The translations under genes and the position numbers were made by a program. Source: RUG563 sp964549135 (GTDB taxonomy: Bacteria; Bacillota; Clostridia; Christensenellales; Aristaeellaceae). Taken from it: a DNA stretch of 64,000 nucleotides. Below, piece by piece: positions 39,228 through 47,433 of the stretch (positions within the stretch are counted from its first letter, which is position 1; the number at the start of each line of letters is the position of its first letter). The notes below the pieces were generated by a model, which ran no database searches, had not been told where the DNA came from, and worked only from the letters and a program-made list of their open reading frames with translations. The stretch spans positions 1-64,000 of the forward strand of contig CAZJUJ010000001.1 in the NCBI GenBank assembly GCA_964549135.1, written 5' to 3'.

Positions 39228-40129
39228 AGGTCATTCCCCAGAATGCGCACTTCGTTTTCCAGATGCACGCCGAAGCGCGCCTGCACGGCCTGCTGCACCT
39301 TTTCCTTCAGCGCAATAAAATCCGCCGCCGTGGCATCGCCCCGGTTGATCAGAAACCCGGCATGCTTCTCACTTACCTGCGCGCCCCCCACGGAAAGGCC
39401 CTTGAGCCCCGCCTGATCAATCAGCGTTCCGGCGAAATAGCCCTGGGGCCGCTTGAAAAAGGAGCCGGCGCTGGGATATTCCAGCGGCTGCTTTTCCCTG
39501 CGCCTTGCGGCCAGATCGCGCATGGTTTCCTCAATGGCGGCATGCTCCCCCTTTTCCAAATGGAAGGAGGCCCCCAGAATGATCCAGTTTTCCTCCATGG
39601 CCCGGGTATGGCGATAGGAAAAATCCATCCGGGCTGCATCAATTTCCCGGATGCAGCCGTTTTCCAGAATGCGGACGGAGGAAACCACCCGGCTCATTTC
39701 CCCGCCATAGGCCCCGGCGTTCATATATACGCCGCCGCCCACCGTGCCGGGAATGCCCTGGGCAAACTCCAGGCCGGTATAATCCTCCTCCAGCGCCCGG
39801 CGGGCCAATTGGCTCATCAGCGCCCCGGCCTGGGCATACAGCCCCTGCCCGCTTTTTTCGATTCGGGAAAAACAGGGGCCCAGATGCACCGCCGCCCCGC
39901 GGAAGCCGCCATCGCGGATCAATAGATTGGAGCCATTGCCCAGCAGCAGCACGGGCACGCCTAAATCCGATGCGGCCTTCAGCACGCCGCAGATTTCATT
40001 TTCCGTTTCGGGTTCCACAAAATAATCCGCCGGGCCGCCTACCCGAAGGGTGGTATACCTTTTCAAGGCCACGCCCTGCCGGATTTCCAAACCCGGGCAA
40101 AGAGCATGGACGCACATTTCAAAATTCAT
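39224..40129 (-). CDS. murB: UDP-N-acetylenolpyruvoylglucosamine reductase
   Basis: FAD enzyme reducing UDP-GlcNAc-enolpyruvate to UDP-MurNAc. The 301 residues are type IIb length. FAD-domain signatures TTLRVGGPADYFVEP, LLGNGSNLLIRDGGF and GIPGTVGGGVYMNAGAYGG are present, and the C-terminal catalytic region has PSAGSFFKRP and SEKHAGFLINRGDATAAD. The start ATG follows GGGGG at 10 nt; the frame stays open upstream over the promoter. It begins the murB-whiA-crh-like unit. Confidence 0.97.
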   Translation of the reverse strand: MNFEMCVHALCPGLEIRQGVALKRYTTLRVGGPADYFVEPETENEICGVLKAASDLGVPVLLLGNGSNLLIRDGGFRGAAVHLGPCFSRIEKSGQGLYAQAGALMSQLARRALEEDYTGLEFAQGIPGTVGGGVYMNAGAYGGEMSRVVSSVRILENGCIREIDAARMDFSYRHTRAMEENWIILGASFHLEKGEHAAIEETMRDLAARRREKQPLEYPSAGSFFKRPQGYFAGTLIDQAGLKGLSVGGAQVSEKHAGFLINRGDATAADFIALKEKVQQAVQARFGVHLENEVRILGNDL

Positions 40130-40148
40130 TCTTTTCAATCCCCCAAGC

Positions 40149-40177
40149 ATTATAGCAAAATTCCCACAGCCTTGCAA
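40149..40177 (-). promoter_or_regulatory. Sigma-A promoter of murB-whiA unit
   Basis: On the minus strand TTGCAA (40172-40177) and TATAAT (40149-40154) are separated by 17 bp. The -35 box lies in the loop of the hairpin at 40163-40187. Confidence 0.85.
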
Positions 40178-40187
40178 GAGCTGCGGG
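40157..40187 (-). terminator. manA terminator overlapping the murB promoter
   Basis: On the minus strand CCCGCAGC (40180-40187) pairs with GCTGTGGG (40163-40170), one G-U pair, followed by AATTTT. It is placed to end the upstream manA transcript while its loop and second arm are the murB -35 and spacer. Confidence 0.6.
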
Positions 40188-40233
40188 AGATAGGATTGTA
40201 TTTTCTGTAATTTTTTATACCATTCAGTGCCTT

Positions 40234-41181
40234 TTATTGGACAGAAGGATAAGAAATCAGCGCGCCCTCGGACAGAATCTGCAGATCATAGCCATCGGCG
40301 GGCAGAAGCGCCGTGCAGCCGATGGGCAGATCCATGCTTCCCTCCGCCCAATGGATTTCCGTTTTGCCGGTGGCGGTCAGGATGGCAAAGCGCCGCGCAT
40401 CCCGGGGCAGCACGCCGGAAAAATGCATGAGCCGCTCCAACACGAAATATTTTTCATCCAGCAGCCTGAAATGCCCGGGGGCCAATTCCTTTTCCTCCGC
40501 CGCCTGCAGCTGGGCCGCGGTATCCGTTACATCCACCGCCTTTTCCAGATGCAGCTGGCGCTTATTGCCCTGCTGATCCCTGCGCTCCCAATCGTAGAAG
40601 CGATAGGTCACATCGCTGGACTGCTGAATTTCGTAAAGGACGATGCCCGCGCCGATGGCATGCACCATCCCGGCAGGGATATAATAGGTTTCCCCCGCCT
40701 TGACATCCACCCGCCTTAATAGGCCCTCCACCTGCGCCCCCGCCCGGGAGGCGGCAAGCAATTCCTCCTTGGTGACATGCTCCTTCACGCCATAGACCAA
40801 TTGGGCCCCGGGCTCCGCATAAAGGATATGCCATGCCTCGGTCTTTCCCAGCTTATTCTCCACGCGCCTGGCATATGCATCATCCGGATGCACCTGCACA
40901 GAGAGCGTATCCCGGGCATCCAGCAGCTTCAGCAGCAGCGGGAAGGGCGCATGAACCCCGCTTCCCGTCAGCCTTTCCCCGTATTTTTCAATGAGCGCGG
41001 GCAGCGTATTCCCCGCTTCATCCCGGCTTTCCAGCCCCGGAATGGCGCTGACCTCCAGGGCCTCCCCCGTCCGCGCATCCGGAATATTCTTTCCAAAGAG
41101 CGTGCGCAGCCCCTCGCCGCCCCAGGGGGTCATGGAGCTGAAGCGATAGGCAGGGGTCATCAGAATGGGCGCAAGCGGCAT
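40234..41181 (-). CDS. manA: Mannose-6-phosphate isomerase, class I
   Basis: Zinc enzyme interconverting mannose 6-phosphate and fructose 6-phosphate. The 315 residues are the short Firmicute form. Zinc-site motifs QVHPDDAYA and KTEAWHIL, then GVKEH, GETYYIPAGMVHAIG and YEIQQSSDVTYRFYDW are the conserved blocks of the cupin barrels. It starts 18 bp after the DUF1667 gene and is probably the last member of a long minus-strand unit beginning at 46346. Confidence 0.96.
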   Translation of the reverse strand: MPLAPILMTPAYRFSSMTPWGGEGLRTLFGKNIPDARTGEALEVSAIPGLESRDEAGNTLPALIEKYGERLTGSGVHAPFPLLLKLLDARDTLSVQVHPDDAYARRVENKLGKTEAWHILYAEPGAQLVYGVKEHVTKEELLAASRAGAQVEGLLRRVDVKAGETYYIPAGMVHAIGAGIVLYEIQQSSDVTYRFYDWERRDQQGNKRQLHLEKAVDVTDTAAQLQAAEEKELAPGHFRLLDEKYFVLERLMHFSGVLPRDARRFAILTATGKTEIHWAEGSMDLPIGCTALLPADGYDLQILSEGALISYPSVQ

Positions 41182-41199
41182 GATGCATATCCTCCTTTT

Positions 41200-41574
41200 T
41201 TACGGAACGGCCTTGGTGGCGATTACATCCACCCCGGTATTGCATACGTTGGCAATCAGCACATCCCCTGCCTGAATGGGGGCCTCAAAGGGCTTTTCCA
41301 TCACGGCGCGCATGCATTCATCGATCATTTTCTTGGGGATGGGGGTGCGGGTTTTCAGGCTGACGGGCATTTCCCGATCCCGCACCGGGGCCACGGCAGT
41401 AACCATCCGCAGGGGAGAAACGCATTCCTGACGGGCATAGGCATCGCCCCGCTTGCAGGTATTGCCGCTTACGCTGAGTACATGCTCGCCCTCATGGCTT
41501 ACCTCCATGCGGCAGCCCACCGGGCAATTGATACAGGTAATGATTTCAGTAGTGATCATGGCGTTCATCCTCAT
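41200..41574 (-). CDS. DUF1667 domain protein
   Basis: Small cysteine-containing protein of unknown function, 124 residues. The motif ITCINCPVGCRMEV and the later NTCKRGDAYARQE give four conserved cysteines, likely binding metal or iron-sulfur. Family members usually sit next to a glycerol-3-phosphate dehydrogenase and an FAD oxidoreductase and may help them; neither is here, so it stands alone between a dipeptidase and manA. It overlaps the dipeptidase stop as ATGA; a start five codons later has a better-placed AGG. Confidence 0.88.
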   Translation of the reverse strand: MRMNAMITTEIITCINCPVGCRMEVSHEGEHVLSVSGNTCKRGDAYARQECVSPLRMVTAVAPVRDREMPVSLKTRTPIPKKMIDECMRAVMEKPFEAPIQAGDVLIANVCNTGVDVIATKAVP

Positions 41575-42944
41575 TTCTTTTCGCCGGCCAGGCGCATGAT
41601 GGCCCGGGCAAAGATCCGGGCGTTCTGATAGAACGATTCCTCGGGAATGTATTCATCGGCCTGATGGGCCATTTCCTCTTCTCCGGGGAAAAGCGCGCCA
41701 AAGGCCACGCCCTCCTCCATGGACTGGGCATAGGTGCCGCCGCCGATGGCGATGGTCTTTTTCTCCAGGCCCGTCACCTCATGATAGGCCTCCAGCAGCT
41801 CCTGTACCAGGCTGGTATCGGCACTGACATAATGGGGCTCATGGGAATGGGGCATGGTCACCTCAAAATTCGAAAGCCGCATTTTCACCTGGGCCAGCAT
41901 TCTTTCCGCATTCAGCAGCACGGGATAGCGGATATCCATCAGCGCCTCTACCCGTCCATTCTCAATGCGGATCATATCCAGGCTGCAGGTCAGCGGCCCG
42001 GAAAGGGCGTCCTGCATGGCGATGCCCAGGTTTTCGCCGCCATAGGTCATGCCGATGGCCTCCGCCATATCCTTAAGCGCGCCCCTGGCCCCCAGCTCCT
42101 TAAAGATCAGCAGCATCTGGCCGATGGCATTGCGGCCATGACTGGGGAAGGCGGCGTGCCCGGTCATGCCCACGGTTTCCAGGGAAACCAGGCCGTTTTC
42201 CGCCCTGGCGCTGACCGGGAAGCCCAGCTTCCTGCCCGCTTCCTCCGCAGCGGCAGCCAGAGCCGCATCGCCCTTGACCACAGCGGCGGCAAAGCCGGGA
42301 ATCACATTGGCCCTTTCGCCCACCTGCATGGAAACCACCTGCAGCCCTTCGCTGCTGAGCGCCCCCGCAAGGCAGATATGCGCGCCGCCCTTTTCGATAT
42401 TGATCACCGGATAATTGGCATCCGGGCTGAAGCCGGAGCGGGGCATGGTTTCCTTGGTCTTGTAATACCGAAGATCGGCCGAGCCGCATTCCTCATCGCA
42501 GCCCAGAATCAGGCGCACCTTGCGCCCCAGCGGAATGCCCGCCTCCTTCACCGCCCGCAGGGCATACAGGGCGGCGACGGCAGGGCCCTTGTCATCGCTG
42601 GTGCCGCGGCCATAGATTTTTCCGTCGATCCGCTGCGCGCCGAAGGGATCCCGGCTCCAGCCGTCCCCGGCGGGCACCACATCCAGATGGGCCAGAATGG
42701 CCAGGGCTTCATAATCATCCCCTTCGCCCAGATCCGCATGCCCGGCATAGCCGTCGACAATCTTGGTTTTCAGGCCCATTTTTTCGCAGTCCGCCATGGC
42801 CTGCTCCAGCGCCCGGCGGTTTTCCGCGCCAAAGGGCGCGCCGGGGGCAGGATCGCCCTTGACGCTGGGAATCCTGACCCAGCGCTGCAGGGTTTCCATC
42901 ATTTCTTCCCGATAATTCTGCAGCAGTTCATCCACACGCTTCAT
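41571..42944 (-). CDS. M20 family dipeptidase (PepV-like)
   Basis: Predicted cytoplasmic zinc dipeptidase, 457 residues. Catalytic and metal motifs are LAHLDVVPAGDGW (metal His), GRGTSDDKGP (bridging Asp) and GCDEECGSAD (Glu pair), then the lid domain, and IAIGGGTYAQSMEEG near the C-terminus, typical of PepV. It may act on a wide range of dipeptides. The start has GGAGGAATAAGAAA upstream; the longer in-frame extension lies inside the aminotransferase gene. It is in a run with the PatB-like enzyme 4 bp upstream. Confidence 0.93.
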   Translation of the reverse strand: MKRVDELLQNYREEMMETLQRWVRIPSVKGDPAPGAPFGAENRRALEQAMADCEKMGLKTKIVDGYAGHADLGEGDDYEALAILAHLDVVPAGDGWSRDPFGAQRIDGKIYGRGTSDDKGPAVAALYALRAVKEAGIPLGRKVRLILGCDEECGSADLRYYKTKETMPRSGFSPDANYPVINIEKGGAHICLAGALSSEGLQVVSMQVGERANVIPGFAAAVVKGDAALAAAAEEAGRKLGFPVSARAENGLVSLETVGMTGHAAFPSHGRNAIGQMLLIFKELGARGALKDMAEAIGMTYGGENLGIAMQDALSGPLTCSLDMIRIENGRVEALMDIRYPVLLNAERMLAQVKMRLSNFEVTMPHSHEPHYVSADTSLVQELLEAYHEVTGLEKKTIAIGGGTYAQSMEEGVAFGALFPGEEEMAHQADEYIPEESFYQNARIFARAIMRLAGEKK

Positions 42945-42948
42945 TTTC

Positions 42949-44121
42949 TTATTCCTCCTCAAGCGCCGCCGCCATACGCCGGATTCCTTCCTCCAGCATC
43001 CTGCGGGGACAGCCGAAATTGATTCGCATAAAGGCTTCGCCCTCATCGCCAAAGAACGTGCCCGCCGTCAGCGCCACGCCCGCCGCCCGGAAGCTCTCCT
43101 GCATTTCCTGGCAGGTCTTTCCGTAGGCGCTTAAATTAAGCCAGGCAAGATAGGTGGCCTCCACCGGGGTCAGAATCGCCCGGGGCAGATGCTTCTTCAC
43201 CAGCTCTGCCAGCGCCTTCCGGTTTTCATCCAGGTATTCCATTAGTCCATCCAGCCAGGCATCCCCCTGCTCATAGGCGGCCCTGGTGGCGTAAAGGGCA
43301 AAGGTATTGCCGCTGGTGACCCCGGCGGCGTTCAGCGCATCGCCGATCTTCTCCAATAGCGCCGGGCAGAAGCAGACGCAGGCCGCCTGCTGAAGCCCCG
43401 CCACGTTAAAGGTCTTGCTGGCGGCGCAGAACATGATCGCCCGCTTCTCTGCCCCGGGCAGGGAAAGCAAGGGCACAAACTGCCGGGGCGCATAGACGAA
43501 ATCCGCATGGATTTCATCGCTGACAATATTCACATCATATTTTTCCGCCAGGGAAAGCAGCTTTTCCAGTTCCTCCCGCCGCCAGGCACGGGAAACGGGA
43601 TTATGGGGATTGCAGAGCATGATCAGCTTCGCCCCGGCCTTGAGGGCCTTTTCCATGCCGGGCAGATTCATTTCATAGCTTCCGTCTTCTCCCCGAAGCA
43701 GGCTCACCTTTTCCGCAACGCGGTGATTGGCCTCAATGGCGGCATAGAAGGGGCCGTAAACCGGGGTGAAAATGGCCACCTTATCTCCCTCCGCCGTCAG
43801 GGCACGCACGCAGGTTTTCAGCCCCGTTACCACGCAGGGCAGCATGCGGCTCTGCCCCTTTTCAATCGTCAGTTGATGGCGGCGCTGCCAATAGCCGCGC
43901 AGGGCCGCCTCATCCGCTCCGTCATCCAGATTATAGCCGAAGCAGGGATGCTGCGCCCTTTCCGCAATGGCGTCCATAATCGGCTGCGCGCAGCGGAAAT
44001 CCATATCCGCCACCCATAGCGGCAGCCCGTTTTCCCCCAGCACCTCAGGATCATCCCATTTTTCGCAGCGGGTATTCCGTCTTTCCAGCCCCGCATCAAA
44101 AAATGCCCGGTCGTATTTCAT
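42949..44121 (-). CDS. PatB/MalY-type pyridoxal-phosphate C-S lyase
   Basis: Class I/II aminotransferase-fold enzyme, 390 residues, of the MalY/PatB cystathionine beta-lyase group. The N-terminal PLWVADMDFRCA and FGYNLDD match PatB; NPHNPVSRAW is the substrate-side motif; Lys236 in ASKTFNVAGLQQA is the PLP Schiff-base residue and SDEIHADFVY carries the PLP-pyridine Asp. Expected reaction: cystathionine or cysteine conjugates to thiol, pyruvate and ammonia. It starts overlapping the methyltransferase stop (ATGA) and precedes the dipeptidase. Confidence 0.93.
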   Translation of the reverse strand: MKYDRAFFDAGLERRNTRCEKWDDPEVLGENGLPLWVADMDFRCAQPIMDAIAERAQHPCFGYNLDDGADEAALRGYWQRRHQLTIEKGQSRMLPCVVTGLKTCVRALTAEGDKVAIFTPVYGPFYAAIEANHRVAEKVSLLRGEDGSYEMNLPGMEKALKAGAKLIMLCNPHNPVSRAWRREELEKLLSLAEKYDVNIVSDEIHADFVYAPRQFVPLLSLPGAEKRAIMFCAASKTFNVAGLQQAACVCFCPALLEKIGDALNAAGVTSGNTFALYATRAAYEQGDAWLDGLMEYLDENRKALAELVKKHLPRAILTPVEATYLAWLNLSAYGKTCQEMQESFRAAGVALTAGTFFGDEGEAFMRINFGCPRRMLEEGIRRMAAALEEE

Positions 44122-44720
44122 TCCTTCTTGCCTCCCCGGCAGCGGATCACCCAGAATCCGCCGCTTTTTTCGATGGTATCCACTTCTTCAAAAATGGTCT
44201 GCAGATATCTTTTGGCCGATTCCGCCCCCTGCTGCTTGCGGATGACCAGATACATTTCCCCCTGGGGCTTCAATTGCCGCGCGCTCTGGGCAAAGAGGGC
44301 GTAGATCACCTGCTTGCCCGCCCGGATCGGGGGATTGGTGATGATATAATCAAATTCGCCGGGCACGTTCTCAAGGCCGCTGCTGAGCGCCGTGCTGGCG
44401 GTCACGCCGTTATCCCGGGCATTTTTCCCGGCCAAGGCAAGGGCGCGCTCGTTTACATCGCTCATGACCACCGCGCAGCCCGGCCAGTTTTTGCCGATGC
44501 TCACGCCCACCGGGCCCCAGCCGCAGCCCAGATCCAGCACCCTGCCGCATATTTCCTCCGGCAGCGCGCGCAGCAGCACATCCGTGCCAAAGTCCACTTC
44601 GCCCCGGGAAAATACCCCGGCGTCCGTGGTGAAATGCAGGGCATGCCCCCGATAGGTATATTCGCAGGAGGCATAGCGATGGGCGCTTTCCGGGGAAGAC
44701 GTATAATAATGCTCGCTCAT
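44118..44720 (-). CDS. Class I methyltransferase (RsmC-like)
   Basis: SAM-dependent methyltransferase of the RsmC/YbxB group, 200 residues. LDLGCGWGPVGVSIG is the SAM-binding loop and IITNPPIRAGK the catalytic NPP[FYIW] motif of N2-guanine methylases. The N-terminal part corresponds to the single-domain, non-duplicated form (FTTDAGVFSRGEVDFGT). Likely substrate is rRNA guanine, by family; not certain. It overlaps its neighbours by 4 bp on each side. Confidence 0.92.
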   Translation of the reverse strand: MSEHYYTSSPESAHRYASCEYTYRGHALHFTTDAGVFSRGEVDFGTDVLLRALPEEICGRVLDLGCGWGPVGVSIGKNWPGCAVVMSDVNERALALAGKNARDNGVTASTALSSGLENVPGEFDYIITNPPIRAGKQVIYALFAQSARQLKPQGEMYLVIRKQQGAESAKRYLQTIFEEVDTIEKSGGFWVIRCRGGKKE

Positions 44721-45427
44721 TTTGGTATCCCCGCCGCTGCATACAGCGCGGCCTCCTCCTCCTTTGTCAGCTCCCGGTATTCGCCGGGCCGCAGCCCTTC
44801 ATCCAGCCGGATGGGCCCAAAGGACGCCCGATGCAGGGCAAGCACCGGCTTTCCCCGGGCCCCGAACATCCTTTTCACCTGGTGATATTTGCCCTCCTGC
44901 ACCGTAAGCCGCCCCAGGGAGGGGGTAAGAATCTCCAGCTTTGCGGGCAGGGCGGTAAAATCCTTTAAGGCGATGCCCTGGCTGAAGGCGCTTGCATCCG
45001 CTTCATCCAGTACGCCCTCCACCTGCGCCTCATAGACCTTATCCACATGCCGCCCCGGGGCAATCAGCCGATGGGCCAGATTGCCGTCCGTGGTCAGCAG
45101 CAGCACGCCGGTGGTATCCTTATCCAGCCGCCCCACGGGCATGCAGCCCATGGCCCGATAGCTGCCGGGCAGCAGATCCATCACCGTCCTCTGCCGCCGG
45201 TCGTCACAGGCGGTCAGCACCCCGGCGGGCTTGTAAAGCAGAAGATGCCGGGTCAGCCGGGTATCCAGTACTCTTCCATCCAGGGTAATCAGCGCGTCCT
45301 CCGCCACGTTTTCCGTTCCGCTTTTTGCCGTCACGCCATTGATCGCCACCCGGCCCGCCCGGATCAGCCCCCGGCTTTCGCTGCGGGTGGCGGCCCCCAA
45401 ATTGCTCAGTAGCTTATCCAGCCGCAT
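44717..45427 (-). CDS. Pseudouridine synthase RsuA/RluB family
   Basis: Converts a uridine in rRNA (16S position 516 or 23S position 2605 class) to pseudouridine. The 236 residues have an N-terminal S4 RNA-binding domain (MRLDKLLSNLGAATRSE), then the catalytic domain with GRLDKDTTGVLLLTTDG, catalytic Asp in RLDKD, and C-terminal GKYHQVKRMF. The start is the ATG preceded by GGGAGG; it overlaps the membrane gene by 14 bp. Confidence 0.95.
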   Translation of the reverse strand: MRLDKLLSNLGAATRSESRGLIRAGRVAINGVTAKSGTENVAEDALITLDGRVLDTRLTRHLLLYKPAGVLTACDDRRQRTVMDLLPGSYRAMGCMPVGRLDKDTTGVLLLTTDGNLAHRLIAPGRHVDKVYEAQVEGVLDEADASAFSQGIALKDFTALPAKLEILTPSLGRLTVQEGKYHQVKRMFGARGKPVLALHRASFGPIRLDEGLRPGEYRELTKEEEAALYAAAGIPK

Positions 45428-46346
45428 GGCCGCCTCCCTGCGCATCCCATTCCCGGGAGAGATGGCGCACCAGCACCGCATTGCGCATTTTCCGCAGCGC
45501 ACAGAAGGGCAGATACAAAAGCAGAAAAACCAGTGCCAGCAGAAGCAGCTCTTTCCCCGGCAGCGGGGCCTTGATCAGGCGCATCACGCTCTGCAGCAGC
45601 AGCTTATTGCTGGTCACGCGCAGATTTCCCGCCGCATAGGGCATAAGCACCGCCAGCGCCCCCACAAGCGCGGGCAGGGAAAGCAGGAGATTGACAAGCG
45701 TATTCCCGGCCAGCATGCCCCGCCCCCGGAAGCGCACCTTCCGGGCGCAGCGATACACGCCCCGGGCCCCAAGCCTTCCTGCGGGCAGATATTCCATGGA
45801 CATATCCCGCCGCCAGCCAAGGGCAAAGACCACCGCCAGCAAAAGCAGCAGCGCAAAAACCACAATCAGGCCCCGATCCAGGGTGGGCTCCACGCCCAGC
45901 AGCGCGGCAAAGCGCTGGATATAGCCGCCCATGGCATTGAAGGGCAGATATTCCATGCCATAGAGAAACAGCCCGGCGCCCGCAAGAAAGGGCAGCCCCC
46001 ACAATAGCCCCCGGGCATAGCGCATCAGCGCGCAGCGGAAATACGCTCCGTAGGGAAAGGGCCTTTCGGGCGGCAGCCCCGGCGCGGCGCAGGCCCGCAG
46101 GGCCGATCCCGCCCAGAAGCGCAGAGGCAGAACCAGAAAAAGATTCATAAACGCCCAGGGAATCAGCCAGCCCCAGGCGGGAAGAAAAAGGAAGGGCAGC
46201 TGCTTGACAAACAGAACCAGCATCAGCAGCGCCGGCAGCCGGAGCAGCACCTGCGAAAGCATGATCCATGTGATTTTTCCGCCCCGGGCAAGAAACGCCC
46301 GCCGGGCCGCCCGGCCCACAGAGGCCCGCGTGTTTTCCCTCCTCAT
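45414..46346 (-). CDS. Uncharacterised multi-pass membrane protein
   Basis: I do not recognise this family. The 310 residues are mostly hydrophobic with about six to seven membrane segments (near 28-50, 57-80, 110-130, 155-178, 208-240 and 262-285) and Arg-rich cytoplasmic connections; several Arg and Ala-rich turns (RRENTRASVGRAARRAF) start the protein. It is first in the minus-strand unit with its own promoter at 46391-46419. A resemblance to DUF975/YesL-type membrane proteins is possible but unproven. Confidence 0.7.
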   Translation of the reverse strand: MRRENTRASVGRAARRAFLARGGKITWIMLSQVLLRLPALLMLVLFVKQLPFLFLPAWGWLIPWAFMNLFLVLPLRFWAGSALRACAAPGLPPERPFPYGAYFRCALMRYARGLLWGLPFLAGAGLFLYGMEYLPFNAMGGYIQRFAALLGVEPTLDRGLIVVFALLLLLAVVFALGWRRDMSMEYLPAGRLGARGVYRCARKVRFRGRGMLAGNTLVNLLLSLPALVGALAVLMPYAAGNLRVTSNKLLLQSVMRLIKAPLPGKELLLLALVFLLLYLPFCALRKMRNAVLVRHLSREWDAQGGGHAAG

Positions 46347-46390
46347 GCCGCACCCGCTTTCCTTTCTTCCCTGCTTTTCATTCCGGCATC

Positions 46391-46419
46391 ATTATAACGC
46401 AAACCCGCCCCGAATGCAA
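46391..46419 (-). promoter_or_regulatory. Promoter of the 46346-40234 minus-strand unit
   Basis: On the minus strand TTGCAT (46414-46419) and TATAAT (46391-46396) are separated by 17 bp. Confidence 0.8.
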
Positions 46420-46500
46420 CCAAAAAGGGCGAAGGGGAAAAGGGCGTGCAGGTTTTTTTCGGGGATTTCCCGCTTTTTTTGCCGATTTGCCCTTCTTGAT

Positions 46501-46529
46501 TTGACAAATGCTTAAAAACACGCTATCAT
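46501..46529 (+). promoter_or_regulatory. Promoter of the cyclophilin-zapA-U32 unit
   Basis: TTGACA (46501-46506) and TATCAT (46524-46529) are separated by 17 bp. The leader of about 90 nt contains GC-rich hairpins but no recognised riboswitch. Confidence 0.78.
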
Positions 46530-46624
46530 GCATGTTGGGGGGATTTCCCCTGCGGGCAAGGGGCGGCTTATGCGCCCTTCCGGCCCAATCCCTGCTTTCT
46601 ATCGAGGATGGAGGAATGAAAAAA

Positions 46625-47149
46625 ATGAGTGAACAGAAGCATCCTACTTTTACCATTATCATGGAAAACGGCGATGAAATGAAGGGCGAATTGTATCCCG
46701 AATACGCGCCCCAGTCCGTGGGCAATTTTGCCGCCCTGGCCAACAGCGGCTTCTATGACGGGCTGATTTTCCATCGCGTCATTCCCGGCTTCATGATTCA
46801 GGGCGGCTGCCCCAAGGGCATCGGCGTGGGCGGCCCCGGCTATAATATCAAGGGCGAATTTGCGCAGAACGGCGTAAAGAATCCCCTGAAGCATACCTAT
46901 GGCGTGCTGAGCATGGCCCGGGCGATGCATCCCGATTCCGCCGGCTCCCAGTTCTTTATCATGACCAGCAATTCCCCCCATCTGGATGGTGCCTATGCCG
47001 CCTTCGGCAAGGTGCTTGAGGGCATGGAGGCCGCCGATAAAATCGTTTCCGTTCCCCGGGATGCCATGGATAAGCCCCTGGAGCCCCAGAAAATCCAGTC
47101 GATCCGGGTGGATACCTTGGGCGATAATTATCCCTTCGAGCAATTATGA
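46625..47149 (+). CDS. Peptidyl-prolyl cis-trans isomerase, cyclophilin type
   Basis: Catalyses proline isomerisation during protein folding. The 174 residues contain FDGLIFHRVIPGFMIQGG-type core as YDGLIFHRVIPGFMIQGG, then SAGSQFFIMTSNSPHLDG and FGKVLEGMEAADKI, the cyclophilin active-site and cyclosporin-contact blocks. No signal peptide is present, so it is cytoplasmic. The start taken is the second ATG, 9-10 nt after GGAGG; the first ATG (46616) is too close to it. Its stop overlaps the zapA start as ATGA. Confidence 0.96.
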   Translation: MSEQKHPTFTIIMENGDEMKGELYPEYAPQSVGNFAALANSGFYDGLIFHRVIPGFMIQGGCPKGIGVGGPGYNIKGEFAQNGVKNPLKHTYGVLSMARAMHPDSAGSQFFIMTSNSPHLDGAYAAFGKVLEGMEAADKIVSVPRDAMDKPLEPQKIQSIRVDTLGDNYPFEQL

Positions 47150-47433
47150 TCATTAAAAAAGGGGAGCAATCCTACACGCTCCGCATTGCGGGCCGGGATT
47201 ATACCCTCAAAAGCACCGATTCTGCCGAGCATGTGCGCAGGGTGGCGGTGTATGTGGATCGGAAGATTGCCGAAACCGGCTCCAGCGGCTTTGTAAACAG
47301 GGAAACGGCGGCGGTGATTGCCGGGCTTTCCATGGCGGATGAATTATTGACCGCGCAGGATGACAACACCCGTCTGAGGCGGGAATTGATGCAGGCGCGG
47401 CAGGAGCTGAATGAACTGAAGCATGCCAAATGA
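47146..47433 (+). CDS. zapA: Cell division protein ZapA
   Basis: FtsZ-binding protein that bundles protofilaments at the Z ring. The 95 residues have the N-terminal globular part (YTLRIAGRDYTLKSTDSAEHVRRVA) and a C-terminal coiled coil (about 55-92) typical of ZapA. It overlaps both neighbours, and zapA followed by U32 and mutS2 is a common Firmicute order. Confidence 0.92.
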   Translation: MIIKKGEQSYTLRIAGRDYTLKSTDSAEHVRRVAVYVDRKIAETGSSGFVNRETAAVIAGLSMADELLTAQDDNTRLRRELMQARQELNELKHAK

